Both the position numbers and the translations under genes were made by a program. Under the pieces are notes generated by a model, which made no database searches, was not told the origin of the DNA, and saw nothing but the letters and a program-made list of their open reading frames with translations. Of a DNA stretch of 64,000 bases, positions 17,667-26,189 are shown one piece after another. Source of the DNA: Massilia sp. W12 (GTDB taxonomy: Bacteria; Pseudomonadota; Gammaproteobacteria; Burkholderiales; Burkholderiaceae_D); NCBI RefSeq assembly GCF_037300705.1, contig NZ_CP147776.1, forward strand, positions 3,472,001 through 3,536,000, in the 5' to 3' direction. Position 1 is the stretch's first letter. Each line of letters opens with the position of its first letter.

Positions 17667-20600
17667 ATGCCGACAATTTTGCATTTATCGGATTTGCATT
17701 TTGGATTTGATGGCGATCCTACGCAGCAGGCGCAACGCAAGCTGTGTTTGGATGGTTTGCTGGACTGTCTGCGTGATGAACGTTGCTGGAAGCCGGATTA
17801 CATCTTGATCAGCGGCGATTTGGGCATGCGGGGGGCGGCTTCTGATTATGCGCTGGCCGGGGCGTGGCTGAACAAATTGCTGGCGGTGTGCGGTTTGTCG
17901 GCGGATAAGGTGCAAATCTGCGCCGGGAATCATGACAGCAATCGCAATGCCGCCGAACGAATTCCCTATCCTGCAGATAGCAAGGCGGCTGATAAAGCCT
18001 TAGCCCCGCCTATCGCAAAAATTTTCAACCAACATAGCTTCACCGATTTCACCCAATTTTGCGCCGACTTCGGCTTGCCCTTGCTGACCATAGGCGCCGA
18101 ACAAAACCGCCTGGCCGGCATCTGCGAATGGGATGATTTGCGCGTGCTGGTGATGAATTCGGCCTGGTATGCGCAAGGCGATAAAGATAAAGACAATCTC
18201 TGGCTGGGCCTGCCGCAATTGCAGGTGCTGGCGGCGGAAAATGGCTTAGCCGATTGCAAAACCGGGGTTAAGCTGACAGTGGGCATACTGCATCATCCTT
18301 TTGACTGGCTGCACCCGGAAGAAAACAATGCGCGGGGGCGGGTGGATATTGATGATTTTGTCGCCTCGCGCTGCCATCTGATTTTGAGCGGGCATACGCA
18401 TGGCAAGATTAAAAAGCCCAGCAAGGTGTGTGACAAAGCCTGGCATTTCCAAGGCGGCGCCACATTTGAGGATGGCGGGCATACAAACAGCTTCAGCTTG
18501 ATACGGATTGATGGCGCGCGGGTGGCGCGGCAGCCGTGGGAATTTGATCCCGGCAGTGTGGATGAGCCTTGGCGGCTGAGTAAGGAAAGCGCTTGCCAAC
18601 TCGATCCCGCGCCGCAAGGCGCGGGCATGGAAACCACGTCCAAACCGCCAAGCACACCAAAAAACACACTGCCAGCGCAAGAAGACCTCAGCCACATCAA
18701 GCAATATTTGCTGACGGATTTGCTGGGCCGCGAGCCGGAATTAGCCAAGCTGGATGCGCTGCTCAAAAACCCAAACGCAAAAAAAATCGCCACCATCATC
18801 GCCCTGGGTGGCGAAGGCAAAACCTCGCTGATGACGAATTGGGCTTTTTCCCTGAAAAAAGCCGGCTGGCCAGGTTTGCAAAAAGTCTTCGCCTGGTCGT
18901 TTTACAGCCAGGGTTCCAGCGACCAAAGCCAAGCCAGCTCAGACCTTTTCTTGCGCGCCGCCTTAAAATTTTTCGGCGAAACCGGTTTCGCTGAAAGCCA
19001 AGCCAGCCTATGGGAAAAAGGCCAAAAGCTGGCCGAATGCTGCAAAAAAACCAAAGCACTGCTCTTGCTGGATGGCTTGGAGCCGCTACAAATGCCGCCC
19101 ACCTGCCCTGAACGCGGCAGGTTCAAAGACGCGGGCATTGAAGCCCTGCTCACCTACTGGGACGGCCCCAGCCTGTGCCTCATCACCAGCCGCTACGCGC
19201 TGGATGATCGCTTCACCGCCCATCTGGAACAAATCGACCTGCCCGCCCTGCCCTTGCCTGCCGCAGTTGCCCTGCTGCGCAGTCTGGACATCATCGGCTT
19301 ACCACAGGAACTCGAAGACGCCGCGAATGAACTGCACTGCCACGCCCTGGCCCTGCGCATCCTCGGCCTGTATTTAAAAGAAGCCCACGGCGGCGACATC
19401 GCCAAGCGAGATCTGGTCGATTGGCAGATTGCCGACGAAGAAGAACGCCACGGCCACGCTTTCCGCGCGATTCGCGCCTATGCGCGCTGGCTGGAAACTG
19501 ATGAAAAATACGGCAAAGCGGCGCTGGCGATTTTGCACATGCTCAGCCTATTTGATAAACCCGCCAGCCGCGCCAGCATTGAGTGCCTGTTGCAAGGTGA
19601 GCCAATTGCGGGGGTGACGGATGCCTTATTCAATACCCAAAACCAGCAAACCCCGCAAGCCCTGCCGCCAAACACCCTGCAAACCCTGCTCAGCCGCCTG
19701 GAACAAGCCAAGCTGATCAGCCAAGGCAAAGACCAGCATGGCGTATGGCGCAACCTGGACGCCCACCCCTTGCTGCGCGAATACTTTGCGCGCGCATTGC
19801 AAACGCAAAGCCCGCAAGGCTGGCGCCAGGCGCATCAGCGCGTATTTGAGTTTTTATGCACAAACACCCCGGATCAAGACAACCCGACACTGGAAGATTT
19901 ATTGCCGCTGTATGAAGCCGTGATGCATGGCTGTGCGGCGGGGGAGTATGAAAAAGCGCGATGGGATGTGTATGACAAACGCATCCTGCGCGGCGCTGCG
20001 TTTTACAGCATCCGCAAACTCGGCGCCTATGCCCACGACCTGGCCGCCATCGCCCATTTTTTTGCGCCGGGTTGGCGCGCCCTGCAAGCAGGGGCCGTAG
20101 TACAAATCTCTGCTGGCAACCAGGCTTGGCTGTTTAACGTTGCCGCCTTTAACCTGCGCGCCTTGGGGCGTTTGCCGGAAACCCTGCCCTTGATGGAAGC
20201 TAATCTTGCCATGCGTGTGCAACAAAAAAATTGGCAAAACGCCGCCCGCACTGCCAGCAACCTCAGCCAAACCCAAGCCCTGCTCGGCCACTTGCCAACC
20301 GCGCTTGCCAGCGCCCGGCAGGCGCTGGACTATGCAGAGCAAAGCCAAGACGCCTTTATGAAAATGGCAAATCGCAGCAACCTTGCCTGGCACAGTTTTT
20401 TAAGCGGCGACAGCGCCAGCGCAGTGCGCTTGATGCAAGAAGCCGAGCGCTTGCAAGTGGAAATGCAGCCAGCCTACCCGCTGCTGTATTCGCTGCAAGG
20501 TTTTCAGTATTGCGAGATCCTATTGGCGCAGCAAAGCAGCGCGGCGGAGGTGGCCAAGTGCGCGCATCAATCTTTAGCATGGGCTCAAGAAAATGGTTAT

Positions 20601-21041
20601 TTGCTAGATCAGGGTTTAGATCAGCACACCTTAGCCAAATGCCAACTGCTGTTGGCGCGCGCCGCGCAGCCGGACGCCGCCGCCAGCCTGCAAGCAGCGC
20701 TCACCCACAGCCAAGCAGCCTTGTGCCTGATCCGTCAAGGTGACTCAAGCGGCTACATCATCCCCGCCCTGCTCACCCACGCCCGCATTCAATGCGCTTT
20801 GCAAGACCACCCCGCCGCGCTGGCGGCGCTGAACGAAGCCTATGCCATCGCCCGCCGTTGCGGCATGCTGCTGTATGAAACCGACACCCTGCTGGCGCGG
20901 CTGGAATTGTTTGGCAAAGCCCAGCCCTACCCCTGGCCAGAGTCCTCCCCCGCGCAAGACCACCAGCGCGCCGGGGAATTGATTGAGGAATGCGGCTATG
21001 GCCTGCGCAAAGCGGAATGGCAAAATCTGGCGCAAAAATAG
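17667..21041 (+). CDS. Metallophosphoesterase - STAND NTPase - TPR fusion protein, candidate anti-phage defence protein
   Basis: A 1,124-residue three-part protein. (1) Calcineurin-like metallophosphoesterase, about 1-285, with every metal-ligand motif: HLSDLHFG (Asp9, His11), ISGDLG, GNHD (87-90), LHHPFDW and GHTH (242-245). (2) A linker (about 300-345), then a STAND-type P-loop NTPase, about 350-620: Walker A LGGEGKTSL with Lys385, Walker B LLLLDGLE with Asp469, the TSR sensor motif (CLITSRY), then a helical/winged-helix segment with HALALRILGLYL. (3) About 750-1124, TPR-like helical repeats (for example FNLRALGRLPETLPLMEANL and SQTQALLGHLPTALASARQAL). STAND proteins such as Avs and bacterial NACHT proteins sense an invader through the C-terminus, oligomerise on ATP and switch on an N-terminal effector; here that would be the phosphoesterase, which could cut nucleic acid or a nucleotide. 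This is inference. ATG 17667 is preferred over GTG 17616 because family members start directly before the first motif. No partner gene is evident. Confidence 0.85.
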   Translation: MPTILHLSDLHFGFDGDPTQQAQRKLCLDGLLDCLRDERCWKPDYILISGDLGMRGAASDYALAGAWLNKLLAVCGLSADKVQICAGNHDSNRNAAERIPYPADSKAADKALAPPIAKIFNQHSFTDFTQFCADFGLPLLTIGAEQNRLAGICEWDDLRVLVMNSAWYAQGDKDKDNLWLGLPQLQVLAAENGLADCKTGVKLTVGILHHPFDWLHPEENNARGRVDIDDFVASRCHLILSGHTHGKIKKPSKVCDKAWHFQGGATFEDGGHTNSFSLIRIDGARVARQPWEFDPGSVDEPWRLSKESACQLDPAPQGAGMETTSKPPSTPKNTLPAQEDLSHIKQYLLTDLLGREPELAKLDALLKNPNAKKIATIIALGGEGKTSLMTNWAFSLKKAGWPGLQKVFAWSFYSQGSSDQSQASSDLFLRAALKFFGETGFAESQASLWEKGQKLAECCKKTKALLLLDGLEPLQMPPTCPERGRFKDAGIEALLTYWDGPSLCLITSRYALDDRFTAHLEQIDLPALPLPAAVALLRSLDIIGLPQELEDAANELHCHALALRILGLYLKEAHGGDIAKRDLVDWQIADEEERHGHAFRAIRAYARWLETDEKYGKAALAILHMLSLFDKPASRASIECLLQGEPIAGVTDALFNTQNQQTPQALPPNTLQTLLSRLEQAKLISQGKDQHGVWRNLDAHPLLREYFARALQTQSPQGWRQAHQRVFEFLCTNTPDQDNPTLEDLLPLYEAVMHGCAAGEYEKARWDVYDKRILRGAAFYSIRKLGAYAHDLAAIAHFFAPGWRALQAGAVVQISAGNQAWLFNVAAFNLRALGRLPETLPLMEANLAMRVQQKNWQNAARTASNLSQTQALLGHLPTALASARQALDYAEQSQDAFMKMANRSNLAWHSFLSGDSASAVRLMQEAERLQVEMQPAYPLLYSLQGFQYCEILLAQQSSAAEVAKCAHQSLAWAQENGYLLDQGLDQHTLAKCQLLLARAAQPDAAASLQAALTHSQAALCLIRQGDSSGYIIPALLTHARIQCALQDHPAALAALNEAYAIARRCGMLLYETDTLLARLELFGKAQPYPWPESSPAQDHQRAGELIEECGYGLRKAEWQNLAQK

Positions 21042-21062
21042 GTCAAAACCCAAAAGTAGAAG

Positions 21063-21090
21063 GCTGGGTTGATCGAAGCGATAACCCGGC
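21063..21090. repeat. REP-like imperfect palindrome
   Basis: GCTGGGTT and ATCG pair with CGAT and AACCCGGC, with one bulged G (21071) and a 3-nt loop (AAG). The GGGTT-CGAAGCG-AACCC layout is the pattern of widespread intergenic repeats. It begins 21 bases after the STAND gene stop and may stabilise the end of its message. Other genome copies cannot be checked here. Confidence 0.55.
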
Positions 21091-21265
21091 ATCCGACACA
21101 GGTGGATACACAAAGGAACAGGCGCCAGCCACCAGCCGTAGTTTTATTTGTGGGAAGAAATTCCAACCTTGCGCCCGGCCACCGGCCCTTGCTGGATTTG
21201 CGGGAGAGGATTGAAGCCCATAGCCCCGGCCTGCTTTTGGCGTGAGTCCGGGCGAATCTTGAGGC

Positions 21266-21298
21266 AAAAAAAAGCCCGCAGTCATTGCGACTGCGGGC
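21266..21298 (-). terminator. Rho-independent terminator (minus strand)
   Basis: Arms GCCCGCAGTC (21274-21283) and GACTGCGGGC (21289-21298), with a 5-nt loop, are followed on the minus strand by eight T residues (A-run 21266-21273). It most likely ends transcription of the 53-residue gene at 21429-21590. Confidence 0.8.
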
Positions 21299-21428
21299 AG
21301 AGCACCTTTGCAACACATTTCAGGAGATGAAACGGTTAACCTCACTCGCACTGAGATCAACACACTTGCTGTTTCCACACATCAAGCTTCAATGCCATGC
21401 ATTATACATGAAAATTTCCATGCGGCAA

Positions 21429-21590
21429 TTATTTCTTGTGGCTTGGATCACACTTATTTCCACGCGGCAATCCATGCCAATCCAAAGCCTCTCTGATTTG
21501 TCCGGGGGAAGGCGGCGGGCAGTGCGCGCGTAATTGGTTTTGCAGCCATTGCCGCACTTGCTGTTTGTCGGGATGGGTGGTGGCGCTCAT
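21429..21590 (-). CDS. Small conserved-type hypothetical protein (53 residues)
   Basis: The protein begins MSATTHPDKQQVRQWLQNQL and continues with a Pro-rich turn (CPPPSPGQIREALDW). The layout of a short amphipathic helix, PPPSP and a second helix ending in W looks like small uncharacterised proteins of beta- and gammaproteobacteria, but I cannot name a family. The start is well supported: AGGAGA lies six bases before the ATG. A terminator lies 130 bases downstream. An in-frame extension to 21764 has no ribosome site and is rejected. Highly basic C-terminus. Confidence 0.65.
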   Translation of the reverse strand: MSATTHPDKQQVRQWLQNQLRAHCPPPSPGQIREALDWHGLPRGNKCDPSHKK

Positions 21591-21787
21591 GATTATTCTC
21601 CTTGTGATTGCCGGCGGCGGTTTGGCTTCGGCCGCTGTGTTTTGATTATCGGACAGCGCAGCTGAAAAATTACCCTCTGGAGTGTGTTGCCGACTATGGC
21701 GGATATCTGCATAAAATGATGAGGATGCGTCGGGGCTGCTGCCTGCAGGCGCTACACTCAGCATGTTCCGTTCAAAGGGAAAGACTC

Positions 21788-23896
21788 ATGCAGAAAACAA
21801 TGCTTCTCTGTATCTCTCTCAGCGCGCTGTTTGGCTGCCAGCTTCCAGCCATGGCGCAAAACAGCGATGAGGATGACTTGCAACAACTGTATGGCGCCAA
21901 GTCCATGCTCAGTATTGCCAGCGGTTATCTGCAACCGCTTTCGCGTGCGCCGGCCGTAGCCAGCGTATTGCATGCCGAAGATATCCGCGCCATGGGAGCG
22001 CGCAATTTGTGTGAGGCAATCGCGGCGATTCCGGGCATGAGCTGCCATGCCGATATGCAGGCGTATGGCGATAAATTTGTGATTCGCGGCCTGGGCCATG
22101 GGGCGGCGACCAATCCGCAGGTATTGATTTTGCAAAATGGCGTCAACCGCGCCAGCATCACCTCGGGCGATGGCGGGGTGCCGTTTGTCTTTGTGCCGCT
22201 GGAAAATGTGGCGCGCATTGAAGTCATCCGTGGCCCGGCGTCCGCGCTGTATGGGGCGGATGCATATGCCGGGGTAATCAATATCATCAGCAAAAAAGCC
22301 GCCGATGCACCGGGCACTGAGGCCGGATTACGCTTTGGCTCGCAAAACACACGTCAATTCTGGTTGCAACACGGCTTGCGCAAGGGTGAGTTGGATCTGG
22401 CCCTGTATCTGCATCATCAAAAAACCGATGGGGTGCGCGAGACTGTGCGCAGCGATGCCGCCAGTCTGCTGGACAGCCTCACCGGCACACGCAGCAGCAA
22501 TGCGCCGGGTTTGACCGACAACCGGCATGAGGATTTGGATCTGAGTATGGATCTCGGCTATCGCAATTGGCGTTTGTATTTTTTACACCGTTTGCGTGAC
22601 AACATCGGCGCCGGGCCTGGTTATGCCGGCGCGCTGGAAAGCCCTGGCCGGCAGTCGCGTTTGCGCTCTGAGCGCAATCTTTTTTTGCTGCAATACCGCG
22701 ATGCGGAACTGGCCCCGATGCTGGGCTTGCAAGCCAATCTTTCGTATACCAATTTGCATGACGCAAATCAAAGCGCGAAGCCGATTGAGTTGTTGCCGCC
22801 CGGCGTTGCGCTGCCAGGCGGGGCTTTTCCGGAAGGCGTGCTGGCCCTGCCCTGGCGCGCTGAGCACCATCTGCGCCTGTCTGCTGACTTGAGTTATCGC
22901 GGCTGGCGCAATCAGCAGTGGCGTCTTGGGGCCGGGATCGAAGACTTGGATTTGTATCGCGCCGGCAATCGCAATAATTTTTTACTGGCGCCGGATGGCA
23001 GTTTGATGCCGATTGGCCCGCTTCAGGATGTCAGCGCGCTGCAACCGCATATCCGGCCGCAAAGGCGCAAGCTGCATTATGTTTTTCTGCAAAATGAATG
23101 GCGGATTGATCCATTTTGGAGCTTGACCGCCGGCTGGCGGCACGACCGCTATTCGGACTTTGGCAGCGTCAGCAATCCGCGCATGGCGCTGGTCTGGAAA
23201 ACCGGCAACTTGCATCACAAACTTTTATATGGCAAGGCGTTCCGCGCCCCCACTTTCAATGAATCGTATGGCATCAATCCAACCAATAATGGCAATCCGG
23301 CAATCCGGCCGGAGACGATTCAAACCTGGGAATGGTCGAGCGCCTGGCAGGCGCATGCGGATTTGCAGCTGCAGATGAATTTATTCCACTACCGCCGCAA
23401 TAACATCATCGCCGCCCAGGCCAACCCGGCCCCATCAAGCGGGGCGACGTATGTGAATGGCGGCGCGCAGCGCGGCAAAGGTCTCGAACTGGAAATGGAT
23501 TGGCGCATCAATCCGGCTTTACGCCTGATTGGGAATATGTCGTGGCAGCGCAATCACGATCAGGTTTTGCAAGCCGAAGCAGGCTTGGCGCCGCAGAGGC
23601 AAGCTTATGCGCGACTGGAGTGGCGTATGGCCCCAGGCTGGAATCTGCATACCCAGTTTAAGCAAGTCAGTCAACGCGCGCGCGCGCTGGGCGATCCACG
23701 CGCGCCGATTGCGGATGCGCGCACGCTGGATCTGATGCTGCAGTATGCGCGCCGCCCCGGCAATTGGGAATTTCATCTGAATCTGAAAAATCTGCTCAAC
23801 GCAGATGTGCGCGATCCCTCGCTCACGCCGGCGCTGGCAGACGATATCCCGCTGGCGCGCCGCAGCATCTATGCGCAAGCGGTATATCGTTTTTAA
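21788..23896 (+). CDS. TonB-dependent outer-membrane receptor
   Basis: A 702-residue outer-membrane receptor. A signal peptide (about 1-23, ending AMAQ) precedes an N-terminal plug domain with QPLSRAPAVASVLHAEDIRA, VLILQNGVNR and ENVARIEVIRGPASALYG. A 22-strand-type barrel follows, ending in an aromatic residue (AVYRF), as required for outer-membrane assembly. Such receptors import siderophores, haem, cobalamin or sugars using TonB energy. No siderophore, cobalamin or TonB-ExbBD gene is adjacent, so the ligand is open. ATG 21788 is chosen because it begins the signal peptide and is preceded by AAGGGAAAG; the open frame extends upstream without a start that has a ribosome site. A terminator follows at 23921. 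Confidence 0.93.
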   Translation: MQKTMLLCISLSALFGCQLPAMAQNSDEDDLQQLYGAKSMLSIASGYLQPLSRAPAVASVLHAEDIRAMGARNLCEAIAAIPGMSCHADMQAYGDKFVIRGLGHGAATNPQVLILQNGVNRASITSGDGGVPFVFVPLENVARIEVIRGPASALYGADAYAGVINIISKKAADAPGTEAGLRFGSQNTRQFWLQHGLRKGELDLALYLHHQKTDGVRETVRSDAASLLDSLTGTRSSNAPGLTDNRHEDLDLSMDLGYRNWRLYFLHRLRDNIGAGPGYAGALESPGRQSRLRSERNLFLLQYRDAELAPMLGLQANLSYTNLHDANQSAKPIELLPPGVALPGGAFPEGVLALPWRAEHHLRLSADLSYRGWRNQQWRLGAGIEDLDLYRAGNRNNFLLAPDGSLMPIGPLQDVSALQPHIRPQRRKLHYVFLQNEWRIDPFWSLTAGWRHDRYSDFGSVSNPRMALVWKTGNLHHKLLYGKAFRAPTFNESYGINPTNNGNPAIRPETIQTWEWSSAWQAHADLQLQMNLFHYRRNNIIAAQANPAPSSGATYVNGGAQRGKGLELEMDWRINPALRLIGNMSWQRNHDQVLQAEAGLAPQRQAYARLEWRMAPGWNLHTQFKQVSQRARALGDPRAPIADARTLDLMLQYARRPGNWEFHLNLKNLLNADVRDPSLTPALADDIPLARRSIYAQAVYRF

Positions 23897-23920
23897 AACA
23901 ATCCAGGCAATTACTGAACA

Positions 23921-23952
23921 AGCCCGCCCGGCGCAAACCGGGCGGGCTTTTT
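23921..23952 (+). terminator. Rho-independent terminator of the TonB-dependent receptor gene
   Basis: An 11-bp perfect stem (AGCCCGCCCGG with CCGGGCGGGCT), a 6-nt loop and five T residues, 25 bases after the stop codon. Confidence 0.9.
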
Positions 23953-24086
23953 GCAGTGCGCAAAGGCTGCAGGCAAGCTGCACAGGCGGGCGCGTCACCG
24001 CGCAACACTGTGCAGCGAAGATAGATTCAGCGACTGTACCGTATCAATGGCGGGACGCTTGAAAGCGCTGTGTAAAGCCGCCGGGC

Positions 24087-24111
24087 AAAAAAAAACCCCG
24101 CTTTCGCGGGG
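24087..24111 (-). terminator. Rho-independent terminator of terC
   Basis: Arms CCCCGC and GCGGGG (24096-24111) with a 4-nt loop are followed on the minus strand by nine T residues, 50 bases after the TerC stop. Confidence 0.88.
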
Positions 24112-24160
24112 TAAATGCGGGAGCCGGGAGAACGACGCACGCAGACACTACACACAATCT

Positions 24161-25153
24161 TTACTGCAGCTGACTGGCCTCTTGCGTTGCTTGACCGCGT
24201 GTTTTGTACATCGAGTACAGCACGCCAGCCGCCAACAAACCGAAGGTCACCGAGAGGGACAGTACTGCCGGCACTTTGCCGCCGAATACGAAGTCACCCA
24301 GGAACACCTTGCTGCCGATGAACACCAGCACTGCCGCCAGCGCATATTTCAGGTAATGGAAGCGCGCCAACACCGCAGCCAGAGCAAAGTACAGCGCACG
24401 CAAACCCAGGATCGCAAAGATGTTCGAGGTATACACGATGAACGGGTCTTTGGTGATCGAGAAAATCGCCGGCACACTGTCAACCGCGAAAATCACGTCA
24501 GAAATTTCGACCATACACAGCGCCAGGAACAGCGGGGTGGCGAACCATTTCAACCCGCCATCTTTATCCGTCTGCTTGACAAAGAATTGTTGCTCATGCA
24601 GATCCTTGGTGACACGCATGTGTTTTTTCAGGAAACGCAAGACCGCGTTGTCGGCAAAATCCTTCGCTTCCTCTTTTTCCGGCAACATCATCTTGAAACC
24701 GGTGAAGATCAGGAAGGCGGCGAACAGATACAGCGTCCATTCGTATTCTTTGACCACTGCAGCGCCAACGCCGATCATGATTCCGCGCAGCACAATCACA
24801 CCGATGATGCCCCAGAACAAGACGCGGTGCTGATAAGCGCGCGGGATGGCGAAATAGCTGAAAATCAGCGAGATCACAAAAATATTGTCCAGCGACAGAC
24901 TTTTCTCAATCAAAAAGCCGGTGTAGTAGTCCATTGCGGAAGTGCCGCCCTTGATATGCCACACCCACAGGCCGAACAGCAAACCGGCAAAAATATAAAA
25001 GGCTGATAAGCGCAAACTCTGGCTTACGCTGATTTCCTCATCCTTTTTATGCAAAATTCCAAGGTCGAAACTGACCAACAGGAGCACAACCAGCAGGAAG
25101 CTGCCCCACATCCAGAGTGGCGCTCCCAACGCCACTTGATTAAACCATTCCAT
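24161..25153 (-). CDS. TerC-family integral membrane protein (Alx-like)
   Basis: A 330-residue polytopic protein with about nine membrane helices. Family hallmarks are SLSLDNIFVISLIFSYF (helix with conserved D-N), VEISDVIFAVDSVPAIF (conserved acidic pair) and SNIFAILGLRALYF. TerC/Alx proteins are linked to tellurite resistance and, more recently, manganese export and co-metalation of secreted enzymes. The start at 25153 (MEWFNQV) has AAAGGA upstream; a longer frame to 25270 runs into the divergent regulator. The 97-base upstream gap is too short, and lacks the motif, for a yybP-ykoY manganese riboswitch. Confidence 0.92.
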   Translation of the reverse strand: MEWFNQVALGAPLWMWGSFLLVVLLLVSFDLGILHKKDEEISVSQSLRLSAFYIFAGLLFGLWVWHIKGGTSAMDYYTGFLIEKSLSLDNIFVISLIFSYFAIPRAYQHRVLFWGIIGVIVLRGIMIGVGAAVVKEYEWTLYLFAAFLIFTGFKMMLPEKEEAKDFADNAVLRFLKKHMRVTKDLHEQQFFVKQTDKDGGLKWFATPLFLALCMVEISDVIFAVDSVPAIFSITKDPFIVYTSNIFAILGLRALYFALAAVLARFHYLKYALAAVLVFIGSKVFLGDFVFGGKVPAVLSLSVTFGLLAAGVLYSMYKTRGQATQEASQLQ

Positions 25154-25200
25154 TTTTATTGTCCTTTCATGTGATCGACCGTGGCATCTTAACCACTTCC

Positions 25201-25222
25201 ATCTTCCAAAAAAATGGAAGAT
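25201..25222. promoter_or_regulatory. Perfect dyad between terC and nhaR, putative operator
   Basis: ATCTTCCA and TGGAAGAT flank six A residues, giving an 8-bp perfect inverted repeat. A second short dyad (CGAAG-CATCA-CTTCG, 25226-25240) follows at once. Both sit in the shared control region of the divergent genes, where an NhaR-type LysR protein would be expected to bind. No T-run follows, so a terminator is unlikely. Confidence 0.5.
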
Positions 25223-25250
25223 AATCGAAGCATCACTTCGGGAAAACCAT

Positions 25251-26162
25251 ATGAAATCGCTCAATATCAATTTTCACCACCTCTATTACTTCTGGGTGGT
25301 CGCCAAAGAAGGCGGGGTCACGCGCGCGGCGGAACGGCTGGGCGTGGCGGTGCAGACCATCAGCACCCAGGTCGGTTTGCTGGAGCAATCGCTGGGAAAA
25401 TCATTGTTGAATTTACAGGGCCGCCGCCTGGTGCTGACCGAAGCGGGACGGGCTGCGCTGACCTATGCAGATCAAATCTTTTTGCTGGGCGAGCAATTGC
25501 AAGAGGCGCTGAGCGAAGACGGGATTGATTCGACTTTGCGTCTGACGGTCGGGATTTCCGACGCCCTGCCCAAGATTCTGGCGTATCACATGCTCAAGGC
25601 CACGCTGGGCGAGCAGGTGATGAACAAGAAAATCCGCCTCGTTTGTTATGAGGGCAAATTTGAATCGCTGTTAGCCGATCTGGCTTTGCACAAGCTGGAT
25701 GTGCTGTTGACCGACCGCAGCTATAACGGCAGCGCCAGCGTGCGCGTGTTCAGCCACCGTTTGCATGGCTTCAAACTCGGTTTGTACGGAACTAAAGATC
25801 TGTATGAGCAATATCACAGCGATTTTCCGCGCAATCTGGCGGGCGCGCCGCTTTTATTGCCGACCCGCAATACCGCTATCCGTGGTTTGATTGACGGCTG
25901 GATGACGGATCAGAAAATCCGTTGTGAATTACGGGGCGAATTTGAAGACGGCGCCTTGCTGAAAACCTTTGGCGGCGCCGGCGTCGGTCTGTTCCCGGCC
26001 CCGATGGAGCTGCAAGAGGATATGAAGTCGCAATACAATGCGCTGCCGCTGGGCGAAATGACGGGCGTGACGGAAGAGTGTTATGCGATTTCAAATGATC
26101 GCAAAATCCAGCATCCTGCGCTGGAAATCATTCTGTCCCACGCCAATCAGGCGCTGGCCTGA
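25251..26162 (+). CDS. nhaR: LysR-family transcriptional activator, NhaR type
   Basis: A 303-residue regulator. The N-terminal winged helix-turn-helix starts FHHLYYFWVVAKEGGVTRAA and continues with the recognition part VQTISTQVGLLEQSLGK, which is specific to NhaR rather than general LysR proteins (Q-T-I-S instead of P-A-V-S). The effector domain includes LPKILAYHMLKATL and the late GGAGVGLFPAPM. NhaR of enteric bacteria activates the Na+/H+ antiporter gene in response to sodium. Here no antiporter is adjacent and the divergent partner is terC, so the regulated gene may differ. Divergent spacing is 97 bases with two dyads. Confidence 0.88.
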   Translation: MKSLNINFHHLYYFWVVAKEGGVTRAAERLGVAVQTISTQVGLLEQSLGKSLLNLQGRRLVLTEAGRAALTYADQIFLLGEQLQEALSEDGIDSTLRLTVGISDALPKILAYHMLKATLGEQVMNKKIRLVCYEGKFESLLADLALHKLDVLLTDRSYNGSASVRVFSHRLHGFKLGLYGTKDLYEQYHSDFPRNLAGAPLLLPTRNTAIRGLIDGWMTDQKIRCELRGEFEDGALLKTFGGAGVGLFPAPMELQEDMKSQYNALPLGEMTGVTEECYAISNDRKIQHPALEIILSHANQALA

Positions 26163-26189
26163 AGCAGTCCGGCCTCAGGAGGGCAAGCC

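Larger units (their letters stand above)
21042..21428. other. Intergenic region with REP-like repeat and a minus-strand terminator
   Basis: These 387 bases after the STAND gene hold a bulged palindrome (21063-21090), non-coding sequence whose chance translation gives the GWVDRSDN-type strings that I associate with proteobacterial intergenic repeats, and a terminator hairpin (21266-21298). No credible gene was seen. Confidence 0.5.

Noticed and set aside
17616-17669. GTG start 17 residues upstream for the metallophosphoesterase-STAND gene
   Set aside because: Family proteins begin directly before the DxH motif, as ATG 17667 does. The GTG start lies too near its only purine-rich site and the extra residues are not family-like. 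It cannot be fully excluded.
21043-21378. Minus-strand open frame (111 residues) and plus-strand overlap after the STAND gene
   Set aside because: The translations look like chance readings of a REP-like repeat region; no start signal.
25154-25250. yybP-ykoY-type manganese riboswitch before terC
   Set aside because: The gap is only 97 bases and is taken up by two short dyads; no conserved riboswitch core was seen.
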